Below are positions 1 through 11,500 of a stretch of DNA of 64,000 nucleotides, piece after piece. The number at the start of each line of letters is the position of its first letter. Positions within the stretch are counted from its first letter, which is position 1. The translations under genes and the position numbers were made by a program. Source of the stretch: Rhabdophis nuchalis (Eukaryota; Chordata; Lepidosauria; Squamata; Natricidae); assembly GCA_039707465.1 (NCBI GenBank), contig CM077644.1, positions 77,522,875 through 77,586,874 of the forward strand, in the 5' to 3' direction. The notes under the pieces were generated by a model. The model was not told the DNA's origin and made no database searches. It was given only the letters and a program-made list of their open reading frames with translations.

Positions 1-332
1 GCCAAAAATCTATATGGCCATTAGGTAGAAGAAAAGAATTAGAATTTTTATCTCTTTGTTGCTATCTGGTGATTTTCCAGATTTTTGCAACCTAGATCTA
101 GTATTATAGGAATATGATGTGTTGTGATATATGATTGTTTAATTAATTTGAATAAGTTCTTGTTATTTTATGGATTTAAGCATAATTTTAAAAACTGAAA
201 CCAATTTGTTTTAATAAAAATATTTTTGCTTAATTCTCTTCTGACATTTGTGGGACTTCTAAGAACATCTGCATATTTATATAATTCTACATTTTGTGTT
301 CTTCCAATGTATTATGTCTTACATTTTAATAG
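1..332 (+). other. PDE4B: Intron, end of the intron preceding the last UCR1 exon
   Basis: AT-rich sequence with no recognisable repeat or ORF. It ends with a pyrimidine-poor but valid acceptor (TTTTAATAG at 324-332) directly before the UCR1 coding exon. Confidence 0.8.
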
Positions 333-403
333 GTCTTGGCAAGTTTGAGAAGTGTAAGAAATAATTTTACAATGCTGACTAATCTGCAGGGAACATCAAA
401 CAA
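333..403 (+). CDS. PDE4B: PDE4B exon: C-terminal end of UCR1
   Basis: The exon translates from its first base (phase 0) to 23 full codons plus two bases, beginning VLASLRSVRNNF and ending GTSN plus the first two bases of Lys. This is the end of upstream conserved region 1, present only in long PDE4 forms. UCR1 carries the PKA site (in exons before this window) and pairs with UCR2 to form dimers and restrain catalysis. The acceptor AG is at 331-332 and the donor GTAAGT at 404. The 71-base length leaves phase 2, completed by the G at 2139. The wording is that of PDE4B long forms, with Met where I recall Ile or Val in mammals. Confidence 0.93.
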
Positions 404-2138
404 GTAAGTTACTTTTTTCATTTTTCTTTTTAATTAGCTGTTGTAATCAGACCTTGAGGTTGTAAAACTATGAATTATCTATTCAGAAGTAGGTCCTGTT
501 TAAAAACAGTGGAAGTTACAATACAAATATTCATTGTATTGAAATACAAGCTAATCCCCAAAACAGTTATTTTGAGTTTAGATATGAATTTCAGAAAGAT
601 AATTATGGTTTGGTCCTCATGTAGGGATGTTAATTTGGTTCATCTTGGTTTTTCATTTTTTCTAGTTAGTTTATTCTATCTCTTAGGTGCAACACCTTCC
701 GGTTTCTTTAAAACAATAAATTCTTAATGAAAACCATATGTATATAATTCACATTTTTCCTAATATATTTATTGTATTTAAGGTGAATTTTAAAAATAGT
801 TTTTCCTAATATATTGTTTGTGTGTGTGTGTCCTATTTTTCACATTATCACATTAAATTCAGTCTATCATATGGGATGAATTATGAAAAAAAATAAATTG
901 TTCAATAATGATAACATTTGTACAGTAATTTTCCCTATCTGTTAATTGGCAGATTTTGAAAATGTTTGTCAATGGTCAAATACAACAGAAATTGTACAAA
1001 CGTCTGGTACAGCATTTGGGGAAGCCTGCTTAAGATTTACTGTTATCCTCATGTGACTGGAACCAATTTTACAGCATTTTTTGCAGCAGTTGTTAAATGA
1101 GCCACTGTGCTCATTAACCAAACCTACAGTCATTAAGCAAACACCACAGTTGTAAGTGCAAATTCATTCTTCTGAATAGGTATTTTTTCCAGAAAGTTAC
1201 AAATTGCAGTCACATAAAGGCAAAATGATTGTCAAGCACCTAAAGTGTGGTCACGTGATTGGGGGGAAGTTGGTACAATGGCCAGGAGTGCTTTGCGGCC
1301 TGTAAAAGCACCTGTTCCAAGGCTGTCATATTTTTATATGGAAGTATTTGTAAAATATTTATTATTTTTCATTGTCCGTTGTCCAGATCCATTATTTAGC
1401 TGTCTGGTTTACTTAATATTTATTTGGGGAAACTAGGTTTTTCTTCCCTGTGGAATCTCATGAGGGCAAAATCAGAAGGATGATATTTACATGTTTAAAA
1501 ATACTACCATTGGTTTGTATTGACTGATCAGAGTACTCTAATGCAGATGCACCCATCCCCTTCACATTTCCTCTTAGTCATGAGAACATGCTGTATGAAT
1601 TTACATTCCTAAACAAGCAGTATGGAAGCCCTTGACACTGAATCTGGGTGAAAGCTGCTTTTTGAGACAAGCAATTTGTAGGCATTGATTTGCCAGATGG
1701 ATAGGCCAATATTTGAAGGTTCCTCCACATAAAAAGATGCACTTAGCTGCTTCAGACTGCATGCAGAATCATTTCTCAACTTTAAAAGACATGGACTTCA
1801 ATTCCCAGAATTCCTGCAGATGGTATTGCTGATTGTGGCTTTCCGGGAGTTAAAGTTCACACCTTTTAAAATTGCCAAAGTTGGGAAAAACTAGCATGGA
1901 TGAATCACCTCACTAGCAGATGATGTTAAACTTACACATGTTTACAAATTTGAATGGACGATACTATGTGGCATATCCTCCATTCAAATTTGATTTTAGC
2001 TGGCATCTTCAGTTACCCATTACTCCTATAGAGTGAGCCCTTAAACTATATTAATAAGGAAAAAATCTGCATTGTATTCACAGGCATCTCTGAATCCTAG
2101 TGCAGCCATGTAATAAACTTCAATTCATTCCTCTACAG
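404..2138 (+). other. PDE4B: Intron between UCR1 and LR1 exons
   Basis: No gene other than the host intron. It holds a diverged palindromic MITE relative at about 1771-1894. A stretch near 1030-1300 has GTTGTTAAATGAGCC and GGTCACGTGATTG motifs resembling the dispersed element at 6718-7097, but too weakly to delimit. The rest is AT-rich unique-looking sequence. The acceptor is CTCTACAG at 2131-2138. Confidence 0.7.
1771..1894. repeat. Diverged palindromic hAT-type MITE
   Basis: The left half reads TTTCTCAACTTTAAAAGACA and then GGACTTCAATTCCCAGAATT. The right half is its approximate inverse (GGGAGTTAAAGTTCAC ... CCAAAGTTGGG). The same sequence theme forms the near-perfect hairpins at 39700-39834 and 63825-63964, so this is an older, degraded relative. 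Ends and target duplication are not clear. Confidence 0.5.
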
Positions 2139-2188
2139 GAGGTCTCCAGCAGCAAGTCAGCTACCCATCTCCAAAGTAAACATTCAAG
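2139..2188 (+). CDS. PDE4B: PDE4B exon: linker region 1 (LR1)
   Basis: One base completes Lys, then 16 codons read RSPAASQLPISKVNIQ, then one base is left over. This is the LR1 linker between UCR1 and UCR2 of long PDE4B forms (mammalian wording RSPAASQPPVSRVNPQ from memory). The acceptor CTCTACAG ends at 2138 and the donor GTATGT begins at 2189. The leftover G joins AA at 26655 to give Glu, producing NIQ-EESYQ. Short and super-short forms do not use this exon. Confidence 0.92.
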
Positions 2189-3349
2189 GTATGTGTTCTG
2201 TTGGGAAGGAAAATATTGCTTTGTTCAATTACAGGGCCTGTCCTTTACATTTATAACATCAAGCAAAAGAGGTATCATTATACATTTTTATAATGGATGT
2301 TTGCTGGTCGAGCACAGGTTACTCAAGCCGTTTTGTCATTAGTTGTGTTTTGCAACACAAGTGAGTAGCAGAGATGAGAAAGTTTGTGAGGAGAACAGAA
2401 ACAGATGGTAAGATATGTATGCAAAAAAAAAATGCCTAGAAGATTGGTATAGGGGCTGACAGGAAGAGGATGGAGGAAATGATTCATTGTTGAAATGCAA
2501 AGGGTTCATTGTTGAAGACTTTACAGTAAAGGGGACACAAAAAAACAATTGTGAGCAACCATTTCATTTAACAAAGGGATGGATTTCATTGCTCAATATG
2601 CTCTTTACAAAAACAATATGCCTAACTATTAATGGTATGTGTCAACTGAAATGCATCAATTCTTCATGCATAAACCTTCTAGGTCACTGCAAAAATCCGA
2701 TGAATAAATCTTCCCTTTTTTGGTAATAATTTTATTAAAGATTATATTATACACATAGAACTAATGCACTTTACCTAGAATAAAAACATAGAAAAAGAAA
2801 AATTTCAGAAAGAAGACAAAATCTCTTCCTAACCCATTATTCTCTATGCCCAAATGTTTAAAACTTTGTCACTCTATCATAAAAATGTAATAATGTATTA
2901 TTACAAATTACATTAATAAACCCACTTCGAATCCTTCCCTTTTCTATTTAAACAAATTCCTCCATCTCATTTTTAAATAAACATTTTAAAACAATGTCAT
3001 ACAATCCTAATAAAAAATGCATTAAACTTCATCAGAGATAAGATCTGATTTATTCTAACCCTGATAAAATAAGCCAATTTTATCTACTTTCCTCTTTCTC
3101 CCAGCAATCTTTAATCCTCTCAAATAATAGTATTTACTTTCTTTATAAGCCCTCTTCATCTTTTCTCCCAGACTTATTAAGACTTCTATCAAGCCTTGTT
3201 GTAAATCCAATATAAAATGGTTATCCACATCATATTTTCACTATGTGTCACAAAACTGTTAACAACTTCAATAAGTCCCTTTTGTAACTCCATTGGAAAG
3301 AAGTTATCCAAACCACACTTGTGGTTTAGTATTTTTGTGTGTTTTATAT

Positions 3350-3475
3350 CTATGGAGGTTCTCAGTCATCCAGGTCATGATTGTCCCAAAGGGGCTTTTT
3401 CAAGAAGCAACTGGACTTTCTGGTTTTTCTTTGAAAACGTTTCACTTCTCATCCAAGGAGCTTCTTCAGTTCTGT
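3350..3475. repeat. Dispersed repeat fragment, Penelope-like family (tentative)
   Basis: It starts TATGGAGGTTCTCAGTCATCC and runs through AACTGGACTTTCTGG and a GAAAACGTTTCACTTCTCATCC block. The same block is at 11150-11220. The opening words appear inverted at 11460-11486. The family link rests on the 11100-11500 copy, whose minus strand encodes a Penelope-like peptide. Confidence 0.45.
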
Positions 3476-4589
3476 GTGTTTTGCAGTTTTTAAATCATCA
3501 GTTAGTTTGGTTTTTACATCTAATATATCATATTTTTACATAGCCTTTATTTCATCTTTTTCCTTGCACCCTACAATTTTTAAAGTCACATTCATATCAC
3601 TTTCAGTTTTATTCAGTGGAGGTTGTTCTTTAAAGCCATAGTAAAGTTTTCCTATTATAGAAGATAACTTTAAAATCATTTTGGGCATGCATGCAATAAT
3701 TACCAACTTCTCTTAAAGAAATCCACTGATCTATTATCTCCTTATGCCCTCTAAAAACCTACCTTCAAAGTCATCTTATCATTTATTTTGTTTTCAGATG
3801 TAAAAATAAAAAAGATTATCACAAGAAAGGATTGTTATAATTAATTTCAGAGTTCTGATCCAAATCCATCTGATCATTTAAAACTTTCTTAAATCCACAC
3901 TTTCATCGCTCTTTGACTGTATATTCAGAAAAGAAAATTTCAACTTATAAAAATATCTTTGTTAAATGATTGCGGAAAACTCACCTGTGATCAAATTTGC
4001 AGTTCTGAAGGATAAAAAGAGCAGTAGAAAAAAATAAAAATAAAATTCAACATGATTCTGAGTTTCAGCCAGAACTTTAAGTTCTTAAAGGCTACATTGA
4101 CAGCTGTGAGCTCAATGCAATCCTGTGACTCTTAGCTGCCTACAAACCAACCACAAAAATGCAGTTTATGCCATCTACTTTCTCACACAGAGAGAGCCAA
4201 AGACCACCTGTCTGGAGTACTTAAGGATGATCTCAGTATCTCTCCTTATTCCAGAAAGATTTTAATAGTCCGAATCCAGCATTCAGCTGCCGTTTTTAGC
4301 TGTAATGTCTCCTACTGGCAATGGGATGTCAGTTATAATTCTTCACCAGAAGCAACTCCTGCAGACATACATCTTCCTGAAATTCATTCTTAGTCTTATT
4401 TCTCAGCATGGTAGTGCAACTGAGATTACTGGGGACACTGTTTCAGATGTTTGCTCTCTAGGATAGAAGAATACAATGGGATAAAATATATTGCCCCAAT
4501 TTTTAAAAGTCTCCTTTTAACATTTGCAAAAGCAAATTCAAATTTTCTCCAATACCCCTTTGTTACTTTAAATGGGCTAATTTTCTGTT

Positions 4590-4678
4590 CAGTGGCAGCC
4601 CCTATCCACCACTGATGATCTCAGAAAGCTAAGCAAGATCATATCTGATCAATGCTTAGATGGGAAGTTGGAAAGCTT
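4590..4678 (+). pseudogene. 5S rRNA-like fragment (pseudogene or 5S-derived SINE relic)
   Basis: The segment CTCAGAAAGCTAAGCAAGATC followed by GCTTAGATGGGAAG matches the internal-promoter half of vertebrate 5S rRNA (CTCGGAAGCTAAGCAGGGTC ... CTTGGATGGGAGACC), in the right order and spacing. The CCCCTATCCACCACTGATG part corresponds loosely to the 5' CCATACCACCCTGAA. It is clearly degraded and cannot be functional 5S. No tail or target duplication is visible, so a retroposed pseudogene and an old SINE3 head cannot be told apart. Confidence 0.6.
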
Positions 4679-4908
4679 TTAGATGAAACTGAAAAGTTGA
4701 AAAAGCAAATTCTCTAATGTTGCCAATAAAAGAACATGGATGTTGAATCAAATTAAACGAAGGAATATTTATTTCTTTAGCATTTATTTAAATATTCCCA
4801 AACCTGGGATAAGGTAATAATTCTGAGTTGTTTTTCTTTAGCTGTATGACTCTTAGGTTGCACTCATATCACTTGATTATTTAGTCTTTTCATTATATGA
4901 CACACAAT

Positions 4909-4910
<2 letters not shown>

Positions 4911-4994
<84 letters not shown>
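4911..4994. repeat. Compound tetranucleotide microsatellite (TCTG)n(TCTA)n
   Basis: About five TCTG units are followed by about 16 TCTA (GATA on the minus strand) units. GATA/TCTA arrays are abundant in snake genomes (Bkm-type). Likely length-polymorphic. Confidence 0.95.
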
Positions 4995-5079
4995 ATTATC
5001 TAATTTCGGAACTACCCATCTCTCGCCCAGAGGAACTCTGCCCATAGTACAATGAAGATAGTAAAATGCTAAAAATACA

Positions 5080-5638
5080 CCCATATTTTGCGGAGTATAA
5101 GACGCACTGGAGTATAAGACACACCAAGGTTTTAAAGAGGCAAATTTTTAAAAAAAGTTTTCACACTCTGCAAACCTCCCCAAAATGGCCCATTTTTCAC
5201 AAAAACGGGCTCGTTTTTTGTGTTTTTTAAAAAGCATGGATAGCCCTTAGGAGGCTTGTAGAGTGCTCCTGGGGAGATAGAGGCGGTAAAAACGAGCAAA
5301 AAATAAACTTTTTATTTTTGCAAAAACAGGCCCATTTTTGTCAAACAAAAGAATACTCTTTTTAAAGGATAGCCTTTAGGAAGCTTATAGAGTGCTCCTA
5401 GGGTTTGGGGTGTGTGTGCAAAATTGAGCAAAACATTGTCTGTTTTTTGCTCATTTCTACCCTCCCCAGCCTCCAGAATCTCTCTGAAAGCCTCCTACAA
5501 GCTATGCATGGCAATTTTGGTGAAGGGGCGGGGTATTGTGAGGCAAAAAATACTGTATTCAGTATATAAGATGCACCCAGATTTTCAGCCTCTTTTTTGA
5601 GGAAAAAAGGTACGTCTTATACTCTGAAAAATATGGTA
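5080..5638. mobile_element. MITE-like element with GGAGTATAAGACGCAC termini
   Basis: The left end reads CATATTTTGCGGAGTATAAG. The right end, inverted, reads CATATTTTTCAGAGTATAAG, giving terminal inverted repeats of about 28 bases. The interior holds repeated CAAAAACGGGC-type and GTAGAGTGCTCCT words. It encodes no transposase. Related copies are at 7998-8673, 19402-19605 and 35140-35519. The superfamily cannot be fixed from these copies; no clear target duplication was seen. Confidence 0.75.
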
Positions 5639-6717
5639 AACAAACTGAATATAAAAATATAAAATTAGGGACAAGGATAATAAATTTAAATTCTGTTGGC
5701 ATTTGGAGAACATTAGTAACTAGGGCAATTTTTCATTGTAATAATAAAAGCCAGATGTAACTAGAATATTAGAATATTTTTTTTAAATGATTTCCTCTAT
5801 TATACAGATTTGGAAGAAAATAATATTCAAATTTAGTAAGCATAATTAATTTGGAAACAGATGGCCACTAGAATTCCAGCCAGTATCCCTGATGTTCAGA
5901 AAGATAGCTTCCATTCATTTTGAGAAATGGGTCATGTTTTCTTTATTTCATCTGCATTAAGTAAAGAAAGACTAAAGTAAAATAAATTCTTGGCAGTGTC
6001 TTCAATGTGTTCTACTTCTTTTCATTATTTTATAGTATTAAATGGATTTTTATTCATCAAAAGGCAGGTACCTATTTAAGAGTCCCTTGATACAATTGAA
6101 TCTTTGAGCAGATATGTGGTATTCCATTTGAAGTGTATTCATTTTCTATCAGCCTGCAATTTTGTTGTGATGGTATAGTATTATTCTGAAATAGGCCTAC
6201 CACATTTTAGCATTGGAAAATGTTGATCATACTTCAAAGGTCATGCACTGTTTTTTTAGACTCGCAAATATTACCTGGGCTAGTCATTGGTATTGGTTAC
6301 TCAATATTATAGTGCATATAAGTATTAATATATCACTACATCAAAACTGCACAATTCAGCTTCCCTTCTCTAATGCTTCCTGTTCTTTGGTTTTCTTTAT
6401 TTTTAGAAGAATACAAATGGTTCTATGCTTAGTTGCAGCATCGGTTTTCTTACCCCTTTTTGTCTCTGTTTCTTTTAAAGTGAAAGCTAGTTTTCAGATA
6501 TCTGCCCCAGTCCCAACAAGGTTTCTCTAGGAAATGTAAACTTAATCTAAACCACAGCAACATATGATAAATTAGATGTTGGGAAATATTTAATTGACAC
6601 CACCACTTAGATGACTCACTCTGTACAGAGATGTGGTGACAAAATTCCCTAGTCTTGTATGCTAGATTAGATGCCTTGAATCTTGCCAAGGCTTAAACAG
6701 ACTTAATATACCTTCAC

Positions 6718-7097
6718 AGGTTATAGACCACAGGTTATAGACTTATGATCACATTTGAGCCCAAAGTTTCTCTTGTTAAGTGAGACATCTGTTAAGTGAA
6801 TGTTGCACTTTTTATGATCTTTCTTGTCTCACTGCAATTGATGAGTTAGCAACCTGGGTTTTAAATAAATCTGGCTTCTCCATTGACTTTGCTTATCAGA
6901 AGGTCACAAAAGGTGATCACGTGATCTTGGAACACAGCAACGGTCATAAATATGAACCACTTGCCAAGCATCTGAATTTTGAGCATGTGACTGCTACAAA
7001 GGTTGTAACTGAAATACGGTCAAAAGTCTCTTTTTTCAGTGCCATTATAACTTTGAACAATCACTAAATGAACTATTGTAAGTCGAGGAGTAGTACC
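6718..7097. mobile_element. Nonautonomous DNA element, CTTGTTAAGTGAGAC family
   Basis: The segment has a dense run of GTTAAGTGA words, a GGTGATCACGTGATC block and ends TTGTAAGTCGAGGAGTAGTACCTGTA. Inverted, that end matches the degraded start (ACTTATGATCACATTTGAGCCC). This layout (TACAGGTAGTCCTCGACTTA-type termini, about 370 bases) is a common squamate repeat. The ORF at 6780-7067 inside it is not a gene. Confidence 0.6.
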
Positions 7098-7997
7098 TGT
7101 ATTATTCCCTTATTTCTACACAGACAGACACACACACCACATTTTAAAAATTATACTTCAGAAATTAATAACTTACCAATGAATTTTTCACATATAATCT
7201 TTAGGCTGTGGCTGTGAGCTTAGGTTTTGATTCCTAATTCAGGGTGATTTAGGAATTCTGATCATTACAGAATAATTAGATTGGCATTAGATTTGGGATA
7301 GCTGAGGGAGATGGAAAATGAGCAAATATCATTTTTCTTTTAGACTGCCATATTTCTTTTGCCACCCACCCTTGTTCCATTATGTTCAACTGGAAAATAG
7401 ATCTTGGTCTAAATTATTTTGAAGAAAACTTCTGAGTAATTGTATATCAAGTTACAATTAGTCAAAATGTTGAATAACAGTGATGATGAGTCTTTAATTT
7501 ATATTCATTCTTCCAGGAGCTTGTGGTGTTCAGATCAGTCTTTCCTCTACTTTTTCTCCAAAAGTGGTGTAGGTTGGACTGAGAGTGACTGGCCAATGGT
7601 CACCTAGTGAGTTTCCATGGTTGAAGGTGGACTTCTTGGTCCTTAACACCACCACCAAATTGGCATAATGAATATACCAATAACAGAAGCAATGTTATGC
7701 CTAGCTGAACAGTACACATTGAAATACAAATAAAATAGAAAAAAAATAGAAATTCAATGTCAATGCAAACTGAGTGATGCCTGAACATAAATAACAAGTT
7801 GTAATAAGTGATCTTTTAAAATATTTCTCCATTATTTTCTTATAATAATAAGATTTAGTCCTAACATGAAATGTAAAGAAAAAAAGGAATCATTGTAGCA
7901 GTTTCAGTATTTGGCGTACATTATATCTTATCTATTATATCTTATTAGCTCGATGTGAATTGTTGTTCTTAAGTCTTATTATTTTAGGAATAATATG

Positions 7998-8673
7998 CCA
8001 TATTTTATGGACTATAAGACGTACCGGAGTATAAGACGCACCTTAGTTTTGGGGGAGGAAAATAAGAAAAAAAATCTGCCTCTGACTACCAACATCCATG
8101 GTATTCATCTGGCTAGCATCCTGTCAGCGTGTGAGAGAGTTGGGGGCTGTTTGGAAACAAACAGTATTTGCTGTGTGAGCAACAAGGAAGGAGACAGCAA
8201 GGAGGCAGGGCAGGGCTTGTTCTGAACTAAAGCTGCATGCTGTGCTAATATCTGAAACTAAAATCGAAAGTGAAATTTTTCTGCTGAACTATCAGTTGGG
8301 AAACCTGCTTTTGGTATTGTATATTTACTTAATGGGTTATATTATATATAAAAGAAGTTATTTAATCCTGCTGAATCAGTTACTTGTGTATGCTTTCTTA
8401 ATGTGATTGCTGCTGCAGACTCTGAAATGTCCTTGCAGCAAATAGCAAACAGCCAGGTCAGCTTCAGCACATTATTGCAACCTGAATCAGCATGAGCAGC
8501 TGATTGGCGGGTGGATCGGCCTCCAGAATATCCCCAATCAGCTGTTCCAGGCTGCAGGGATTGCCACGGACTATCAACTTCTCCATGCCAATTGGCTACA
8601 ATTGGTGTATAAGAAACACCCAAATTTTCACCCTCTTTTGGGGGGGAAGTGCGTCTTATGCTCCGAAAAATAA
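7998..8673. mobile_element. MITE-like element with GGAGTATAAGACGCAC termini, second interior type
   Basis: It begins CCATATTTTATGGACTATAAG and has GGAGTATAAGACGCACC at about 8026-8042. It ends GTGCGTCTTATGCTCCGAAA, the inverse of the start. The interior (blocks around 8080-8640) differs from the copies at 5080 and 35140 although the ends match, so this is a separate subfamily sharing only termini. Confidence 0.7.
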
Positions 8674-9382
8674 GATACTTTATTTTTCTAATTTGAAACC
8701 TGATCCTTTATGTGCACATTTCTCGAGTATAGCGATTGAAATATATTGTGATGTAATATATGAAATGTGGTTTCCCATTTCTTAGTAAGGAGGCTTGTGC
8801 TCCATTTACTACACTATTATACTTTGATTCATAGCACTGACACAGTAAACTAATGTATTTATTCTGCGATCATTTTCTTTGCTTTAAAAATCTGATTTAG
8901 TTTCTGTAAGGAGACATGCAAAACTCCAGAAAATAAAATAGAAAAATATGCAACAGACTTCATTCAACATTTTCAGCATAAGTTAATGGAATATATCTGA
9001 TTCTAAGAGTCAATTTAGCATGGTAAATAAATGGCATTCAGTCAGCACTTTCTTAAACAATTATCTAGAATTACTTTTGCCCACAAAGAACTTCTGACAT
9101 TTGAAGGACTACATTTTTAGAGTTGAAAAACTTCACTTCCACTGTCTTTTATGAGACTGATCCCTTCATGTTACATTAATATTATGGACACCATATTGTT
9201 AGTGTGGCTATGGGAAATTCGGCTTTCTTGTCTATACATTGAAATTGAGTTTGAAGCTAACCTACAGCCTTTTTCAATGCTACACCAGTTGCTGAGCTAA
9301 ATTTTCTTTAAGCATCTATTCAGTCTTATTGCATCTTAGTGTACTTGCTTCATTGTTAAACCTACAAAGGTACAAAAATATT

Positions 9383-9412
9383 ACATGCGCATGCGCACAC
9401 ACATGCACACAT
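9383..9412. repeat. Alternating purine-pyrimidine tract
   Basis: CATGCGCATGCGCACACACA followed by TGCACACATG is a 30-base strictly alternating tract including GCGC steps, the type of sequence that can adopt Z-DNA. No function is implied. Confidence 0.6.
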
Positions 9413-10624
9413 GTAGTTGCTGGCATCTTGTGGTTTTTTTTAAACTGCTGAAATTGTTCCCTTTTATTTTGTTTCAATGTGTTTATGAGTTTAAAAGGTT
9501 CTTGTAGGATATTAAAGGAAAGTATTGGACAAATAAACAAATAGAGACTGTGGGAACATGAATTCTGCAATTGCATAATAAACTGGTTTCAAGTGGAGTA
9601 CTGTGTGCTGTTAAGTTGAGCTGAGGTTAAGAAGGCCAGGTTGAAACTCTTCTGGTATTTCCTTGTGAATGGCTTCTCTGAATGACATCCAGCCATTATC
9701 TCTCAATAAAGTTGTTAAGAGATTAGGGGTTGGGGAATAAAATGGAATAGAAGGTGTGGGTGGGTGTCTTTGCACATCCGGATGTATTTATTAATCCAAC
9801 TTGTTGAACTAATACATTTTGAAATTCAAAACAGGATGAAGTATTACACTCTTTCACGGTAGGTTCTTTTGAAGGTAGCTTTAAAAACAAACAAAATAGT
9901 ACACATTTATGAATACAAAAACATTTCTTGGTAGTGAATTATGTTTTACATTCGCATGGCAACAACCTAGGAGCCTTGGAAAGTGGCAAATCACTTGCAT
10001 GAATACTGTCATGAAAACTGCATCATTTGAAGGCATCCTCACCTTATTGTAGCCAAAATAAAACCTTTATTTTTATTTTTAAAAGAGAGAATCCAGTTTT
10101 AGCTAGAAACTGAATCACAACTCTGAATTACAAGCTACTTAATGAAGTGTTATTTTTCCTATTTGTAGAAAACCAACATTGGAAGGATATATTTGATTTT
10201 AGATAAAATAGGAGAAGACTTTGAAAAGTTTGTTATTAGGAAAATTTGGGAGTAGGCAGACAGGTAAGAAGTGCCATGGTGGGACATCAGCAGTAGTGCC
10301 AACTGAAGGGAAGGAAGGATATTTTAGTAGATTGAAGGCAGATGGTAAATACTTTCAGGTTTGGGTTGCATGTGCTGACTGAAAATAATTTAGAAACTTT
10401 TGGATGCAACTATCTTACTTCCATCTTTAAACTAAACATTTTTCTGTTTTGTGTATATCCCCACGTTTTGTCTCCTTTTCCCATTATTTAAGCTCTTTGA
10501 ATGTCTTTACATGAAAAATATGTAGAGATTCATGTTTTAGATCATTGTGTTTTTTACCCAATTACCCCAAAAGTGAATTGTTAGATTTTCAATTAGCTAC
10601 CATAACCATTCAAATTATTGATAC

Positions 10625-11096
10625 CAGGGGTGGGTTCCTGCCAGTTCTAACCTCTTCTATAGTGCCGTTTAGAACCGGTTCCAGCTCCCTCCCCCCGCCC
10701 ATCCACACATCATCATGATGAAGTGCGAGAGGAGGAATTCTGGCACTTGAAGTCCACAAGTCTTAAAGCTGTCAAGTTTGAACACCCTTGGGGGTTTTTT
10801 TTCTAAAGGGTTAGGGGTGCAAGGGTCTTGTAACTTGACAGCTTTAAGACTTGCATGCTTCAAATGCCAGAGTTTCTGAGCCAACATTTTGGTTGCTAAG
10901 CAAGAGCGTTGTTAAGTGAGTTTCACCACATTTTACAAGTTGGCCACACCCACCCAGTCATATGGCTGGCAAGCCACTCCCATCCAGTCACATGGCTGGC
11001 AAGCCACTCCCACCCGGTCACATGGCCAGCAAGCCACTCCCACAAAGCAGGCCACACCTACAGAAAAGATTCTAAAAAAATTGAAACCCACCACTG
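10625..11096. mobile_element. Nonautonomous hAT element with internal 30-bp tandem repeat
   Basis: The ends are CAGGGGTGGGTTCC and, inverted, CAGTGGTGGGTTTC. It is flanked by ATTGATAC (10617-10624) and ATTCATAG (11097-11104), an 8-bp target duplication with two mismatches, as expected of hAT. A second family member is at 53276-53510. Inside, 10954-11043 is three copies of a 30-base unit containing CATGGCTGGCAAGCCACTCC. It also carries an ACTTGAAGTCCACAAGTC block and its inverse (10745-10865). Confidence 0.72.
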
Positions 11097-11099
11097 ATT

Positions 11100-11500
11100 C
11101 ATAGAGGCTCCTGTAAAGAATTCTCAAGATTGTCCCAAAAGTGCTTCTTTTCAAGAGGCAATTGGACTTTCTGGTTTTCCTTTGAAAATGTTTCGCTTCT
11201 TATCCAAGAAGCTTCTTCCACTTTGACTGGATGGTGGGAAATGGAAGGATTTATACTCCTTGCAGACAGCTGGACATTCACATTCTTTTAGCCATTAAGG
11301 TCACCTAGAGGTTTATCTGTGTCATCAGGGTCACCTGGAGCTTTCTTAGAACTGTTTAAAGGACTGTGTTGTAGATTGGAGATAGATGATGTATTCCTTT
11401 CCCTCTGTTGAGGGAGGCTGTTCAATTTCAACATAGATGGCCTCTTTAACCCCAACGATGACCTGGATGACTGAGAATCTTCATAGACATTCTCAAGATT
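11100..11500 (-). mobile_element. Penelope-like retroelement C-terminal fragment (tentative)
   Basis: Read on the minus strand, about 11340-11460 encodes KEAIYVEIEQPPSTEG. This resembles the segment that follows the GIY-YIG core in Penelope-like elements (EAIYV-LE-PSLN-GGG type). Downstream on the same strand comes a noncoding tail with the GAAAATGTTTCGCTTC block also seen at 3430-3455. The frame is broken, so this is a dead fragment. Boundaries are approximate. Confidence 0.45.

Noticed and set aside
6780..7067. 95-codon ORF
   Set aside because: Lies wholly inside a dispersed noncoding DNA element.
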